This document shows positions 9,131 through 18,282 of a stretch of 39,346 bases of DNA, in pieces (within the stretch, counting starts at the first letter, position 1; each line of letters opens with the position of its first letter). Location of the stretch: NCBI GenBank assembly GCA_015490555.1, contig WFXO01000016.1:1-39346 (forward strand), written 5' to 3'. The notes under the pieces are model-generated. The model saw only the letters and a list, made by a program, of their open reading frames with translations, had not been told where the DNA came from and did no database searches. The DNA comes from Caldifarciminota bacterium. GTDB taxonomy: Bacteria; Hydrothermota; Hydrothermia; WGAB01. Position numbers and translations under genes: made by a program.

Positions 9131-9784
9131 TCAAGAGGAGGATTCCCCTGGGTCTGTCCAATGTTTTAAAAGCCGCACCGCTTCAAGGACAGCGGCTTTC
9201 TCCTTTCCCTGGAAGGAATGGTTGGCCCCCTCGATCCACAAAAGAACGGGTTTGACAGGAACCTCGGCCAGGATTGACTCTACAACCTCCGGAGGACCCA
9301 GAGGGTCTTCCGTTCCCTGGATCACCCCCAAGGGGGTCTGAAGACGGGAAAGATGGGATTGATCGATGGGGGTGCCATCGGCTTGCTGGAACGGATAGCC
9401 CAGGGCGACGATCCCTGCCACACCGGGTTTCAGGACTGCTCGATGCGTTGCCATGTAAGCCCCCAGAGACTTCCCGACCAGAAAAAGGGGACCCTCCGGA
9501 TGCTGCTGGCGAGCCCAGGCCTCTGCAGCCAGGATTTCACGATAGAGTTTGGGAAAGTCAATGCGATGCGTCTTGACAAAATCGAAGTTAAATCGGAGAA
9601 GACTCCAGCCCTCTGGAGCCAACACGTGAACCATTTGGACCAGGAGAGGATGATCCATGTCGTTGTTGGCACCGTGCATGAGGAGGACCAGGGGCTTGGA
9701 CGTCTCGCCCTCGACGAACCAACCTTCGAGGGCCCCTTCTTCCCACGGAATTTGGACTTTTCTTTCCGACGCCTTTAAAGCCAT
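9131..9784 (-). CDS. Alpha/beta hydrolase (KANL3/Tex30-like small hydrolase)
   Basis: LVLLMHGANNDMDHPL, GKSLGAYMA nucleophile-elbow-like motif, GTEDPLGPP, GANHSF. Confidence 0.75.
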   Translation of the reverse strand: MALKASERKVQIPWEEGALEGWFVEGETSKPLVLLMHGANNDMDHPLLVQMVHVLAPEGWSLLRFNFDFVKTHRIDFPKLYREILAAEAWARQQHPEGPLFLVGKSLGAYMATHRAVLKPGVAGIVALGYPFQQADGTPIDQSHLSRLQTPLGVIQGTEDPLGPPEVVESILAEVPVKPVLLWIEGANHSFQGKEKAAVLEAVRLLKHWTDPGESSS

Positions 9785-10758
9785 CGCACTCTCCCTTCCC
9801 CTTCGGTCAGGGTTCCTATGATGGTTCCCTCGCCCAGAGCCTTGAGGACCTCTTGGACATCCTCGGGAGCCACAACCAGAATGAACCCGATCCCCATATT
9901 AAAGACCCGCCACATTTCTTCTTCCGGGACATTCCCCGCTTCTTGAAGAATCCGGAATCCAGGAGGTGTGGCAATACTCGACCGGTCCATCACGGCATCC
10001 ACCCGAGAATTTAGAACCCGAGCGAGGTTCTCCGGGATCCCTCCCCCGGTGATGTGGGATGCAGCCTTGACTTTCCCAGTTGCGAACGCCCGGAGAACCG
10101 GCTGAACATAGAGGCGAGTGGGCGTGAGAAGCCAGTCTAAGAGGGTCGCGGAAGGGGTTACTTGTGTTTGTGCAAGGTTGGGGTGTATGTCCAGGATCTT
10201 TCGGATCAACGAGAATCCATTGGCGTGAGGGCCTGAGGAGGGCAGGCCGATGCAGAGGTCTTCCGGAGCCAGGTGTTCTGGGTCCGGGATCTTGGCTCGC
10301 TCCACGATGCCGACCCCAAAGCCAGCGATATCGAAGTCCTCAGCATGCGCAAAAAGGCCTGGCAACTCGGCCGTTTCCCCACCCAGGAGAGGACACTGGA
10401 TTTCTTCCAGAGCCCGGAGGAGCCCTTGGAGCAACACTGCATGGTGCTCCGGCTCCAGGCGTGCGACGGCAAAGTAGTCCAGGAAAAACAAAGGACGGGC
10501 CCCGAGGGTCACGAGGTCGTTACAAACCATCGCAACCAGGTCTTGTCCCAGGCCTTCCAGACGTCCGGCTTGCAGAGCGAGTCGGATCTTCGTCCCGATG
10601 CCATCCGTCGAGGCCACGAGCACTGGATCTTCATAATCCTGGAGGAGTGACGCCAAAGGGAACAGCCCTCCAAAAGATCGAAGGTCTACATGGTGTTTCA
10701 GGGTCTCGAGCAATCGTTCGGCTCGGTGGAAACTGACGCCCGCATCCTCGTACCGCAT
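9775..10758 (-). CDS. purM: Phosphoribosylformylglycinamidine cyclo-ligase
   Basis: MRYEDAGVSFHRAERLL, VASTDGIGTKIRLA, MVCNDLVTLGARPLFFLDYFA, GGETAELPG, SSGPHANGFSLIRK, HITGGGIPENLARVL. Confidence 0.95.
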   Translation of the reverse strand: MRYEDAGVSFHRAERLLETLKHHVDLRSFGGLFPLASLLQDYEDPVLVASTDGIGTKIRLALQAGRLEGLGQDLVAMVCNDLVTLGARPLFFLDYFAVARLEPEHHAVLLQGLLRALEEIQCPLLGGETAELPGLFAHAEDFDIAGFGVGIVERAKIPDPEHLAPEDLCIGLPSSGPHANGFSLIRKILDIHPNLAQTQVTPSATLLDWLLTPTRLYVQPVLRAFATGKVKAASHITGGGIPENLARVLNSRVDAVMDRSSIATPPGFRILQEAGNVPEEEMWRVFNMGIGFILVVAPEDVQEVLKALGEGTIIGTLTEGEGRVRWL

Positions 10759-10764
10759 GAAGGC

Positions 10765-10793
10765 ATTTTACAAACATTCCCAAGCCTTTGCAA
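10765..10793 (-). promoter_or_regulatory. Promoter of purM, predicted leaderless transcript
   Basis: Minus strand TTGCAA (10793-10788) - 17 bp - TAAAAT (10770-10765), then 6 nt, then ATG at 10758, so the predicted +1 coincides with the start codon. Confidence 0.65.
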
Positions 10794-10812
10794 GCCGACG
10801 TGTTTCCATTCG

Positions 10813-10841
10813 TTGTCACAGAATGGACTTCGCCTTAGAAT
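10813..10841 (+). promoter_or_regulatory. Promoter for the GT4/polyprenyl glycosylphosphotransferase genes
   Basis: TTGTCA (10813-10818) - 17 bp - TAGAAT (10836-10841); predicted leader about 146 nt to the TTG start at 10994. Confidence 0.55.
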
Positions 10842-10993
10842 AATTCGTACACGGGCAATCCGGCGAGAAAATCTGTGAAATTTAAAACAGGTCCTTTGCC
10901 CAACAAAAAAGGAGGAATCGCCGGGAAAACTCTTTAGAGTCTGCGGGTGCCTCTGCGCCACGCAAAACTCAAGCGGATGGAGGAACAACCTCG

Positions 10994-12145
10994 TTGAAGA
11001 CGGTTGTGGTTCATGAATGGTTGGTGAGCCCTGCAGGCTCTGAAGAGGTCGTGAAGGCGATCCTCCGACTCTACCCTTCGCCTCTTTATACTCTTTTTGC
11101 GTCTTCTGACCTCGTCCAACAGCCTCCCTTCAAGACCCTCGAAATCCACACGTCCTTTCTCCAAAAACTTCCGGGAATCCAGCGATACTACCGAAACTTC
11201 TTCCCGCTGTTCCCCCTGGCTGTGGAGTCCTTTGATCTCCGCGAATACGATGTGATCCTTTCGAGTTCCCATGCCTTTGCCAAGGGTGTTTTACGGCATG
11301 CGGACCAGGTCCACATCTGCTATTGCCATACCCCCATCCGCTACGCGTGGGACCTTTATCACGAGTATGTGTCCCCTTTACCGTGGCCAAAGCGTATTGC
11401 AAGTCGGTTCTTCCTTCACTACATCCGGATCTGGGACCTTTCCACGGTTTCTCGAGTGGATGCCTTTGTCGCGAATTCGAAATTTGTTGCCCGGCGAATC
11501 CAAAAACTTTATGGCCGAAAGGCCGATGTGGTTTATCCTCCGGTGAATGTAGAAGAATTCCCGGTGGTCACAGAAAAGGAAGACTACTTCGTGGCGGCTT
11601 CCCGATTTGTCCCGTATAAACGGATGGATTTGATTGTCCGGGCCTTTCGTGAATTGCCGGACCTGAAGTTGTTGGTCGTGGGTGATGGAGAGCGCTCCAA
11701 AGAAATCAAAAACCTCGCCCGAGGAGCGAAGAATATCGAATTCTTAGGATACCAACCGAGGGAGACGTTCAAGGAAATTCTGGCAAAGGCCCGAGCCTTT
11801 GTGTTTGCGGCCATTGAAGACTTTGGCATTCTTCCCGTCGAGGCACAGGCCTGTGGGACTCCGGTCATTGCCTACGGACGCGGGGGCGTGTTGGAGACCG
11901 TGGTGGACGGCACGACGGGCCTCTTCTTCCATGAACAAACCCCTGAGGCCCTCCGAGAGGCTGTGCTTCGGTTCCTCAAAATCGAGGACCGGTTTGATCC
12001 CCATGAGATCCGCCAGAACGCCGAAAAGTTCTCTGCAGAACGGTTTGATGAAAAGTACCGCCAGGTGGTAGAGCGAACCCTCGAACAACATCGTGCACAC
12101 CTCCAATCTTCGTCATCGACCATCAAGACTCAGGAGGTTCCCTGA
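10994..12145 (+). CDS. Glycosyltransferase family 4 protein
   Basis: CYCHTPIRYAWDLYHEY, VDAFVANSKFVARRIQKLYGRKADVVYPPV, GDGERSKEIKNLA, AIEDFGILPVEAQACGTPVIAYGRGGVLETV. TTG start preceded by GGAGG. Confidence 0.9.
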   Translation: MKTVVVHEWLVSPAGSEEVVKAILRLYPSPLYTLFASSDLVQQPPFKTLEIHTSFLQKLPGIQRYYRNFFPLFPLAVESFDLREYDVILSSSHAFAKGVLRHADQVHICYCHTPIRYAWDLYHEYVSPLPWPKRIASRFFLHYIRIWDLSTVSRVDAFVANSKFVARRIQKLYGRKADVVYPPVNVEEFPVVTEKEDYFVAASRFVPYKRMDLIVRAFRELPDLKLLVVGDGERSKEIKNLARGAKNIEFLGYQPRETFKEILAKARAFVFAAIEDFGILPVEAQACGTPVIAYGRGGVLETVVDGTTGLFFHEQTPEALREAVLRFLKIEDRFDPHEIRQNAEKFSAERFDEKYRQVVERTLEQHRAHLQSSSSTIKTQEVP

Positions 12146-13546
12146 ATGGAATTCCGTCGCCTCTTCCACGCAGCCGTTTTGATGGTCTTTGATTACCTCG
12201 CATTCTTCCTGAGTTTCAAAGTGGGGACCTGGCTGTTCACCCGATGGGTGACGGTGCCCCCCATCGATCACCGGGAGTATGTCATCTTCCCGCTGATCAT
12301 CTTCCTGTTTTTCCTGTTCAACGGTCTGTACACACGGAAACTGGGGCTTTGGGAAGAAATGCGTCGGCTTTACCGGGGGCTGATCGCCGCACATGTCATC
12401 ATCTTTCTGTTCTTCATGTTTACTGGATTCCCCATTGGGCTCTCTTTCATGCTGGCCGGGGTGTGCCTCGCCGCGACCCTGATCGTCTTCCCGGTGGAAC
12501 GAGACCTTGTTCAGCGGCTCCTTTATTTCACCGGGATCTGTCGAGAACGGGTGATCATTGTCGGGGAAAAGAAAGACGTCTTAGAAGTCTACCGGACCCT
12601 CAAAGGGGAGCCGCATTTATGCTTTGACATTGTGGGCTTTGTAATGATTGGGGACAACCCGTCGCGGGTCCTTGAAGGTGTCCCGGTCATCGGACATCTG
12701 GATCAACTGGAGAGAGCGGTCCAAGAAAAAGGGGTCAACACCGTCATTATCGCCACGCCTCCCTATTCCAGGGAGCGCATTTCGGCCCTGTACGCCGAAG
12801 TCAGCAAACTGGTCCGGAACATCCTGGTGGTTCCTCCGCTCCGGGGCTTTGCCATTTTGAATGCCCAACTCTACCCGCTCTTTTTCCGGAACTTTCTGCT
12901 GGTCCACCACCAAAACCGCTTAAAGGACCCCTTGAGCGTTTTCTTGAAAGAACTGGGCGACCGCATTTTTGCACTTCTGCTTTTGCCGGTCCTTTTGCCT
13001 ATTATGGCCATCATCTATGTCTTGATCAAATTGGACTCCCGTGGACCCGCAATTTATACCCATGAACGCGTCGGAAAACACGGCAAAATCTTCAAGGTCT
13101 ATAAGTTCCGGACCATGTACCCCAATGCCGATCAACTCCTCCAGGAGATTCTGGCGCGCGATCCCAAGGCTCGAGAAGAATGGAATCGCCATTATAAATT
13201 GAAAAACGATCCCCGCGTCACGCGGATCGGAAGGTTTTTGCGGAAGACCTCCCTCGATGAATTGCCACAGATTTTTAACATCTTGAAGGGGGAGATGTCT
13301 TTTGTGGGACCCAGGCCTGTGCTGGTGCAGGAACTGGAGGAGTACTACCGAGAAAACACCAAGTTCTACATCCAGGTCAAGCCCGGCATCACAGGCCTCT
13401 GGCAGGTGAGTGGCCGGAATAAGACCGATTACCCGACCCGGGTGTTTTTGGACAGTTGGTATGTCCTCAACTGGTCCCTTTGGCTGGATTTCATGATCAT
13501 CCTCAAGACCTTCAAGGTCATCCTCCTGATGGAGGGGGCGTACTGA
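12146..13546 (+). CDS. Undecaprenyl-phosphate sugar phosphotransferase (WcaJ/WbaP-type polyprenyl glycosylphosphotransferase)
   Basis: N-terminal TM segments; C-terminal bacterial sugar transferase domain: [87 protein letters not shown]. Confidence 0.92.
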   Translation: [466 protein letters not shown]

Positions 13547-13587
13547 GGTCGATCCGGATCCCCATCCCGTTATAATTGACAGAAGTG

Positions 13588-15666
13588 ATGCCGTACGTAA
13601 ACGTGGCCTTTCCCGGTCTCCGTCTTGATGCGTTGACCTATGAAGTTGTGGGGGACACGCCTATCCAACCCGGGACACCGGTGATCGCCCCCCTCCAGCA
13701 CCAGTGGCTCCTCGGGATCGTTGTGGAATCGAATGTGCGCCCCCCGTCCGGAGTAACCCTCCGGACGGCCTATCCCGTGGGCTTCCCGTTTCATATACCG
13801 CTGCCGCTCCTCAAACTGGCCCAGTGGATCACTCGATACTATGTTTGCCCTCTGGGGACCGCACTCCAACCGATCGTGCCGGAGTATGTTCAAAATCTGC
13901 GCTCCTATTGGCTTGTTTCCGAAAACCAAACGGGCCGCCCAAAAACCCTGGCATCCCTTTCTAAGGGACAAGCAGAACCTTTTTGGGAACAACTGGTCCG
14001 GGATTCTCAGACAGGCAGGATCCGGATCCGGTTCCCGGACCTCCGGTTGCCCTCCGTAGAAGCATTGCCGATTGAGATCCCGCAGGTGCCTACGGACGAA
14101 CAAGCCAAAGCGCTGGAGATCCTTTCGCCCACACTGGGAAGTGGCCACTATGCGCCGTTTCTCCTTCATGGTGTCACGGGGTCTGGCAAGACGATGCTCT
14201 ATTTGTGGCTGGCCCAGCGGGCCCTGAACCTCGGGCTTTCCACCTTGATCTTAGTTCCGGAGATCGCGTTGACCCCCCAACTCCTGAGCCTCTTCCGCAC
14301 CCTCATGGGGGATCGAGTGGTTCCCTACCACTCTCACCTGACGCCACGTGAAAGGCTGGGAGTCTGGGTCACGGTCCAGCACCGCCCCATGGTTGTGGTG
14401 GGGCCACGTTCCGCCCTGTTCCTGCCCTTCCAAAACTTGGGCCTCATCGTCGTTGACGAAGAACATGACCCGACCTACAAAAGTGAAAACGAGCCCATGT
14501 ACCATGCACGGGATACCGCTGTGTACCGTGCATATCTCGAACGCATCCCGATCGTGTTGGGAAGTGCCACCCCCAGCCTGGAATCCATGTACAACGCCCA
14601 ACGTGGGAAATACCGTCTGATTCGGATGACCAAACGGGTTCGTGGCTATTGGTTCCCTCGGATCACATTGATTGACCGTCGAGAAGAGACCAGCACCACC
14701 ATCCTATCCCTGACCCTCCTGGAGTACCTCAAGCAAACCCTCCATAAGCGGAAACAGGCGTTGCTTTATCTGAACCGGCGAGGGTACGCCCCGATGATGC
14801 TTTGTCGCACCTGCGGCTATATTGCGCAGTGTCCGGAGTGCGAGGTCTCCCTCACCTACCACCGAAAAGAGAATCTCCTTCGTTGTCATCTCTGTGGACA
14901 TGCAGAGAGTATCCCCGCCAGTTGTCCCCGTTGCGGATCGGACACGTGGAAGCCTTACCGGTACGGCACGCAACGTGTGGTCGCGGAACTCCGGGAGTAT
15001 TTCCCGCGGCTCCCGATTGCCCGGCTGGACGTAGATGTCCGTCGGCGGAAAGGGAAACTGGAAGAGATCTACCGTGAGATGCGTGCCGGGCGGATCCAGG
15101 TTTTGGTCGGCACTCAGATGATCGCTCAGGGCCTGGATTTCCCAAAGGTCGACCTTGTGGGGGTCCTGGACGCGGACCAGTACCTGGCTTTCCCGGATTT
15201 TCGTGCCTATGAGCGGACCTTACAGCGGCTGATCCAGGTCGCGGGCCGGGCACGCCGCGGCGGACTCGTCGTGGTCCAAACCTATCGGCCTGAAGAACCT
15301 CCCTTTCAGGCTTTGGCGTATGACAAAATGGAAGAGTTCTATCAGGTGGAATTGGAGCGTCGAAAAGCCCTTCAGTACCCGCCCTTCGTAAGACTGATCG
15401 CGATCGAATTCCGTGGCAAAAAAGAGGAAAAGGTACAGGAAGTGGCATCCTCTTGGGCCCAACGCCTTCGAGAACACCTGGACGCGACGGTTTTGGGACC
15501 CTCTCCGTGTCCGGTTGCCCGAGTCGCAGGAACTTACCGATACCGCATCCTGGTTAAGGCCACCCAGACTTATACCGTCCAAGACGCCCTCCGTTCCCTC
15601 CTCCAGACGGAAAGACAACGCTCTGTGCGGATCCGGGTGGATGTAGACCCCGTCGATTTGATGTGA
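13588..15666 (+). CDS. priA: Primosomal protein N' / replication restart helicase PriA
   Basis: HGVTGSGKTMLYLW (Walker A), VVDEEHDPTYKSE (DEEH), zinc-binding CRTCGYIAQCPECEVSLTYH...CHLCGH...CPRCGS, GTQMIAQGLDFPKVDLVGVLDAD. The ORF track begins at TTG 13576; GTG 13585 or ATG 13588 are likelier starts. Confidence 0.95.
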   Translation: MPYVNVAFPGLRLDALTYEVVGDTPIQPGTPVIAPLQHQWLLGIVVESNVRPPSGVTLRTAYPVGFPFHIPLPLLKLAQWITRYYVCPLGTALQPIVPEYVQNLRSYWLVSENQTGRPKTLASLSKGQAEPFWEQLVRDSQTGRIRIRFPDLRLPSVEALPIEIPQVPTDEQAKALEILSPTLGSGHYAPFLLHGVTGSGKTMLYLWLAQRALNLGLSTLILVPEIALTPQLLSLFRTLMGDRVVPYHSHLTPRERLGVWVTVQHRPMVVVGPRSALFLPFQNLGLIVVDEEHDPTYKSENEPMYHARDTAVYRAYLERIPIVLGSATPSLESMYNAQRGKYRLIRMTKRVRGYWFPRITLIDRREETSTTILSLTLLEYLKQTLHKRKQALLYLNRRGYAPMMLCRTCGYIAQCPECEVSLTYHRKENLLRCHLCGHAESIPASCPRCGSDTWKPYRYGTQRVVAELREYFPRLPIARLDVDVRRRKGKLEEIYREMRAGRIQVLVGTQMIAQGLDFPKVDLVGVLDADQYLAFPDFRAYERTLQRLIQVAGRARRGGLVVVQTYRPEEPPFQALAYDKMEEFYQVELERRKALQYPPFVRLIAIEFRGKKEEKVQEVASSWAQRLREHLDATVLGPSPCPVARVAGTYRYRILVKATQTYTVQDALRSLLQTERQRSVRIRVDVDPVDLM

Positions 15667-15670
15667 TCCC

Positions 15671-16567
15671 ATGAGGATGCAAAACACTCCAGGACCCTGG
15701 CGTGCAGAAGTGTTGGCCCTCTGGGCCGTCTTCTTTTGGTCTACCGTCGCCACGGCGTTTAAGTGGACCCTCCGTTGGATCGATCCCTTGGACATGCTTC
15801 TGGTTGCGTCCTGGACCTCACTCCTGATTTACACGGTCGCGATGATTCGTCAGCGTCTTTGGACGGTGTTCTTGAATCTCCCCGGGCGTGACCGATGGTT
15901 CCTCTTCCTGTTAGGCTCCCTCAATCCCACCCTGTACTACATCGTCTTGTTCAATGCGTATCATCGGCTTCCTGCTCAGATTGCGCAGCCCTTGAATTAC
16001 ACCTGGCCGATGGTTTTGAGTTTGCTGGCGATCCCTCTCCTCCGGCAGCGATTCCGACTCCTCGACTTCATAGGGCTTCTTTTGGGGTTCTTCGGGGTCT
16101 GGCTCGTTTCCTCACAGGGCAACCCGGGGCGGCTGGAGGTTTCTGATCCCCTGGGCGTGACGCTCGCCGTGGGGTCGAGTGTCCTATGGGCAACATATTG
16201 GCTGTTGAATGTGAGGATTCCTGCTCCGGAGATTGTCAAACTCTTCGGGAATTTCCTCTTTGGGGCGCCGTTCATCACACTCCTCTGGTTGGGACATCAC
16301 CCCCATCCCATGCCATTCAAAGGATTCGTCGGGGGAATTTATGTGGGCATCTTTGAGATGGGGTGGACCTTTTTGTTATGGATGAAGGCCTTGCGAAGGG
16401 CGACGGCCACGGCTCGGGTGGCCAATCTCGTATACCTTTCGCCCGTCGTATCCCTCTTTTTCATCTGGGGGATTCTGAAGGAGCCGATCTACTGGACCAC
16501 CCCGATGGGCCTGGCTTTAATCCTTGCAGGAATCTGGGTGCAGCGCCGCGGTCGCCCCACCCCTTAA
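15671..16567 (+). CDS. EamA/DMT-family transporter
   Basis: About 10 hydrophobic segments in two repeats; LWAVFFWSTVATAFKW, LGLLLGFFGVWLVSSQG, NLVYLSPVVSLFFIW. Confidence 0.85.
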   Translation: MRMQNTPGPWRAEVLALWAVFFWSTVATAFKWTLRWIDPLDMLLVASWTSLLIYTVAMIRQRLWTVFLNLPGRDRWFLFLLGSLNPTLYYIVLFNAYHRLPAQIAQPLNYTWPMVLSLLAIPLLRQRFRLLDFIGLLLGFFGVWLVSSQGNPGRLEVSDPLGVTLAVGSSVLWATYWLLNVRIPAPEIVKLFGNFLFGAPFITLLWLGHHPHPMPFKGFVGGIYVGIFEMGWTFLLWMKALRRATATARVANLVYLSPVVSLFFIWGILKEPIYWTTPMGLALILAGIWVQRRGRPTP

Positions 16568-18279
16568 GAGTGCTCGGAAGTCAACATGCCTTGTCGAATC
16601 AGTTCCTGAAGTTTCTGAATCCATAAGGACCACGGTTGGTCTTCCCGGAGAGGTCCAAGGACCTCCTGGAGGCGCTGGAAAACGGGGCGTGTCCCCTTGC
16701 CCAGTGCTGTGACATCGAGGGATTGTTGTTGAAGGCGGATCCGGAGCGCTTGGTACGCACAGAGGGCTTCGATCGCCAGGACGGCCTCGGTGTTTTGCAA
16801 AATTTGAAGGGTCTTTCGACCCGCAACCGGTGCCATGCTGACGTGGTCTTCCTGACCTGCACTGGTGGGGATGGAGTCCACGCTTGCAGGATGAGCTAGG
16901 GCCTTGTTTTCCGATGCCAGGGCTGCCGCCGTGTACTGAACCACCATCAACCCACTCTGTAGGCCGGGCTGCCCGCCTTCTGGATCAACCAGAAATGGCG
17001 GCAACCCACGGTTCAAGTACTCCGTGAGCAGTCGGTATGTGCGACGCTCCGAGAACGTGGAAAGCGTGCTGCCGGCCATGGCGAGGAGGTCGAGCACAAG
17101 TGCCAGGTATTGCGCATGGAAATTGCCCGTGGAAATCACCGGGTTGGGATACGGGGCCTCGGGAAACACCAAGGGGTTATCGGTGGCTGCATTGATCTCC
17201 CGCTCTAAGATGTCCCGGGTGAAAGCCAGAACCTCCCGGATGGGGCCATGGACCTGAGGGATACACCGGAGGGTGTAGGGATCTTGAATCCAACCGATGG
17301 TCTCCCGCGGATCTGAAGTGCCCTGCGTTTCCGACGGAGGATGGGCCAGGTGGCTTTTCTGAAGGGCGGCTTTCAGGTGTTGGGCACTTTCCCATTGGCC
17401 GGGATGGGGACGCGCCCGCATGGGCAGGTCATCCAGGGCCGCCAGGAGCCCTTCCAAAGCCTCAAAAGACAGGGCAGCGATGGTTTCTGCAGAGTCCAAA
17501 AGGGTCTGAAGGTGGTCCCAGGCCAACACCGTAAGCGCGGTACTCACCGTGGTCCCGTTAATCAGAGCCAACCCTTCCTTGGCTTCCAAGACGATGCGTG
17601 GGATCCCCGCCCACGCCATGGCTTCTAATCCCGTGACCCGACGCCACTGCCCTTGCCAAAAGATTTCTGCTTCTCCCGAGATCTGGAGGGCTTGCTCCCG
17701 TGCCGCGCCTTCCAAGGGTCTTCCCGGGGTCACTCTCTGCACCAGCCACGCCTCTTGTTTTTGGACCTCTGGTCGGGGGTCCTGGGTCATAACCCAGCCA
17801 ATGTGTGCCATCGGTGATAAGTCTCCGCTGGCTCCCACGGAACCCTGGCAGGGAACCACCGGCACCACGCCCTTGTTCAGCATGGCAAGCAGGGTTTCAA
17901 TGAGCACGGGCCGGACACCAGAGACGCCAAACGCAAGAGAGTTCGCCCGGATGAGCATGGCAGCACGGACCACCTCCCGTGGGTAGGGCGTCCCCACTTG
18001 GGTGGCATGGCTCAGAATCAGATTCCGCTGAACCCTTCGGATCTGATCCGGTGGGATCGCGCGGTTGGCCAGGGCCCCAAAACCGGTATTCACACCATAG
18101 ATGCGGAACCCCTGCTGGAGGACCCGATCTAAGGTCTCTCGAGAGCGCTGGACCCGTTGCCGGGCCTCGGACGAGAGAGAAACTTGGATACCCCCAGGGG
18201 GCGTCTTAGCAATCCGGATGATGTCTTCAAGGCGAAGATGATGACCGTCCAGGCAGATCTCGGTGTGGTCTGGGTCCAT
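16564..18279 (-). CDS. hutH: Histidine ammonia-lyase family (MIO-dependent)
   Basis: YGVNTGFGALANRAI, NLILSHATQVG, MIO motif GSVGASGDLSPMAHIG, SAGQEDHVSMAP. Confidence 0.9.
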   Translation of the reverse strand: MDPDHTEICLDGHHLRLEDIIRIAKTPPGGIQVSLSSEARQRVQRSRETLDRVLQQGFRIYGVNTGFGALANRAIPPDQIRRVQRNLILSHATQVGTPYPREVVRAAMLIRANSLAFGVSGVRPVLIETLLAMLNKGVVPVVPCQGSVGASGDLSPMAHIGWVMTQDPRPEVQKQEAWLVQRVTPGRPLEGAAREQALQISGEAEIFWQGQWRRVTGLEAMAWAGIPRIVLEAKEGLALINGTTVSTALTVLAWDHLQTLLDSAETIAALSFEALEGLLAALDDLPMRARPHPGQWESAQHLKAALQKSHLAHPPSETQGTSDPRETIGWIQDPYTLRCIPQVHGPIREVLAFTRDILEREINAATDNPLVFPEAPYPNPVISTGNFHAQYLALVLDLLAMAGSTLSTFSERRTYRLLTEYLNRGLPPFLVDPEGGQPGLQSGLMVVQYTAAALASENKALAHPASVDSIPTSAGQEDHVSMAPVAGRKTLQILQNTEAVLAIEALCAYQALRIRLQQQSLDVTALGKGTRPVFQRLQEVLGPLREDQPWSLWIQKLQELIRQGMLTSEHS

Positions 18280-18282
18280 AGT

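Noticed and set aside
10164-10736. 190-aa plus-strand ORF opposite purM
   Set aside because: Low-complexity shadow ORF in GC-rich DNA; purM on the other strand has full family motifs.
13570-14169. 199-aa minus-strand ORF opposite priA
   Set aside because: Shadow ORF; priA frame is unambiguous.
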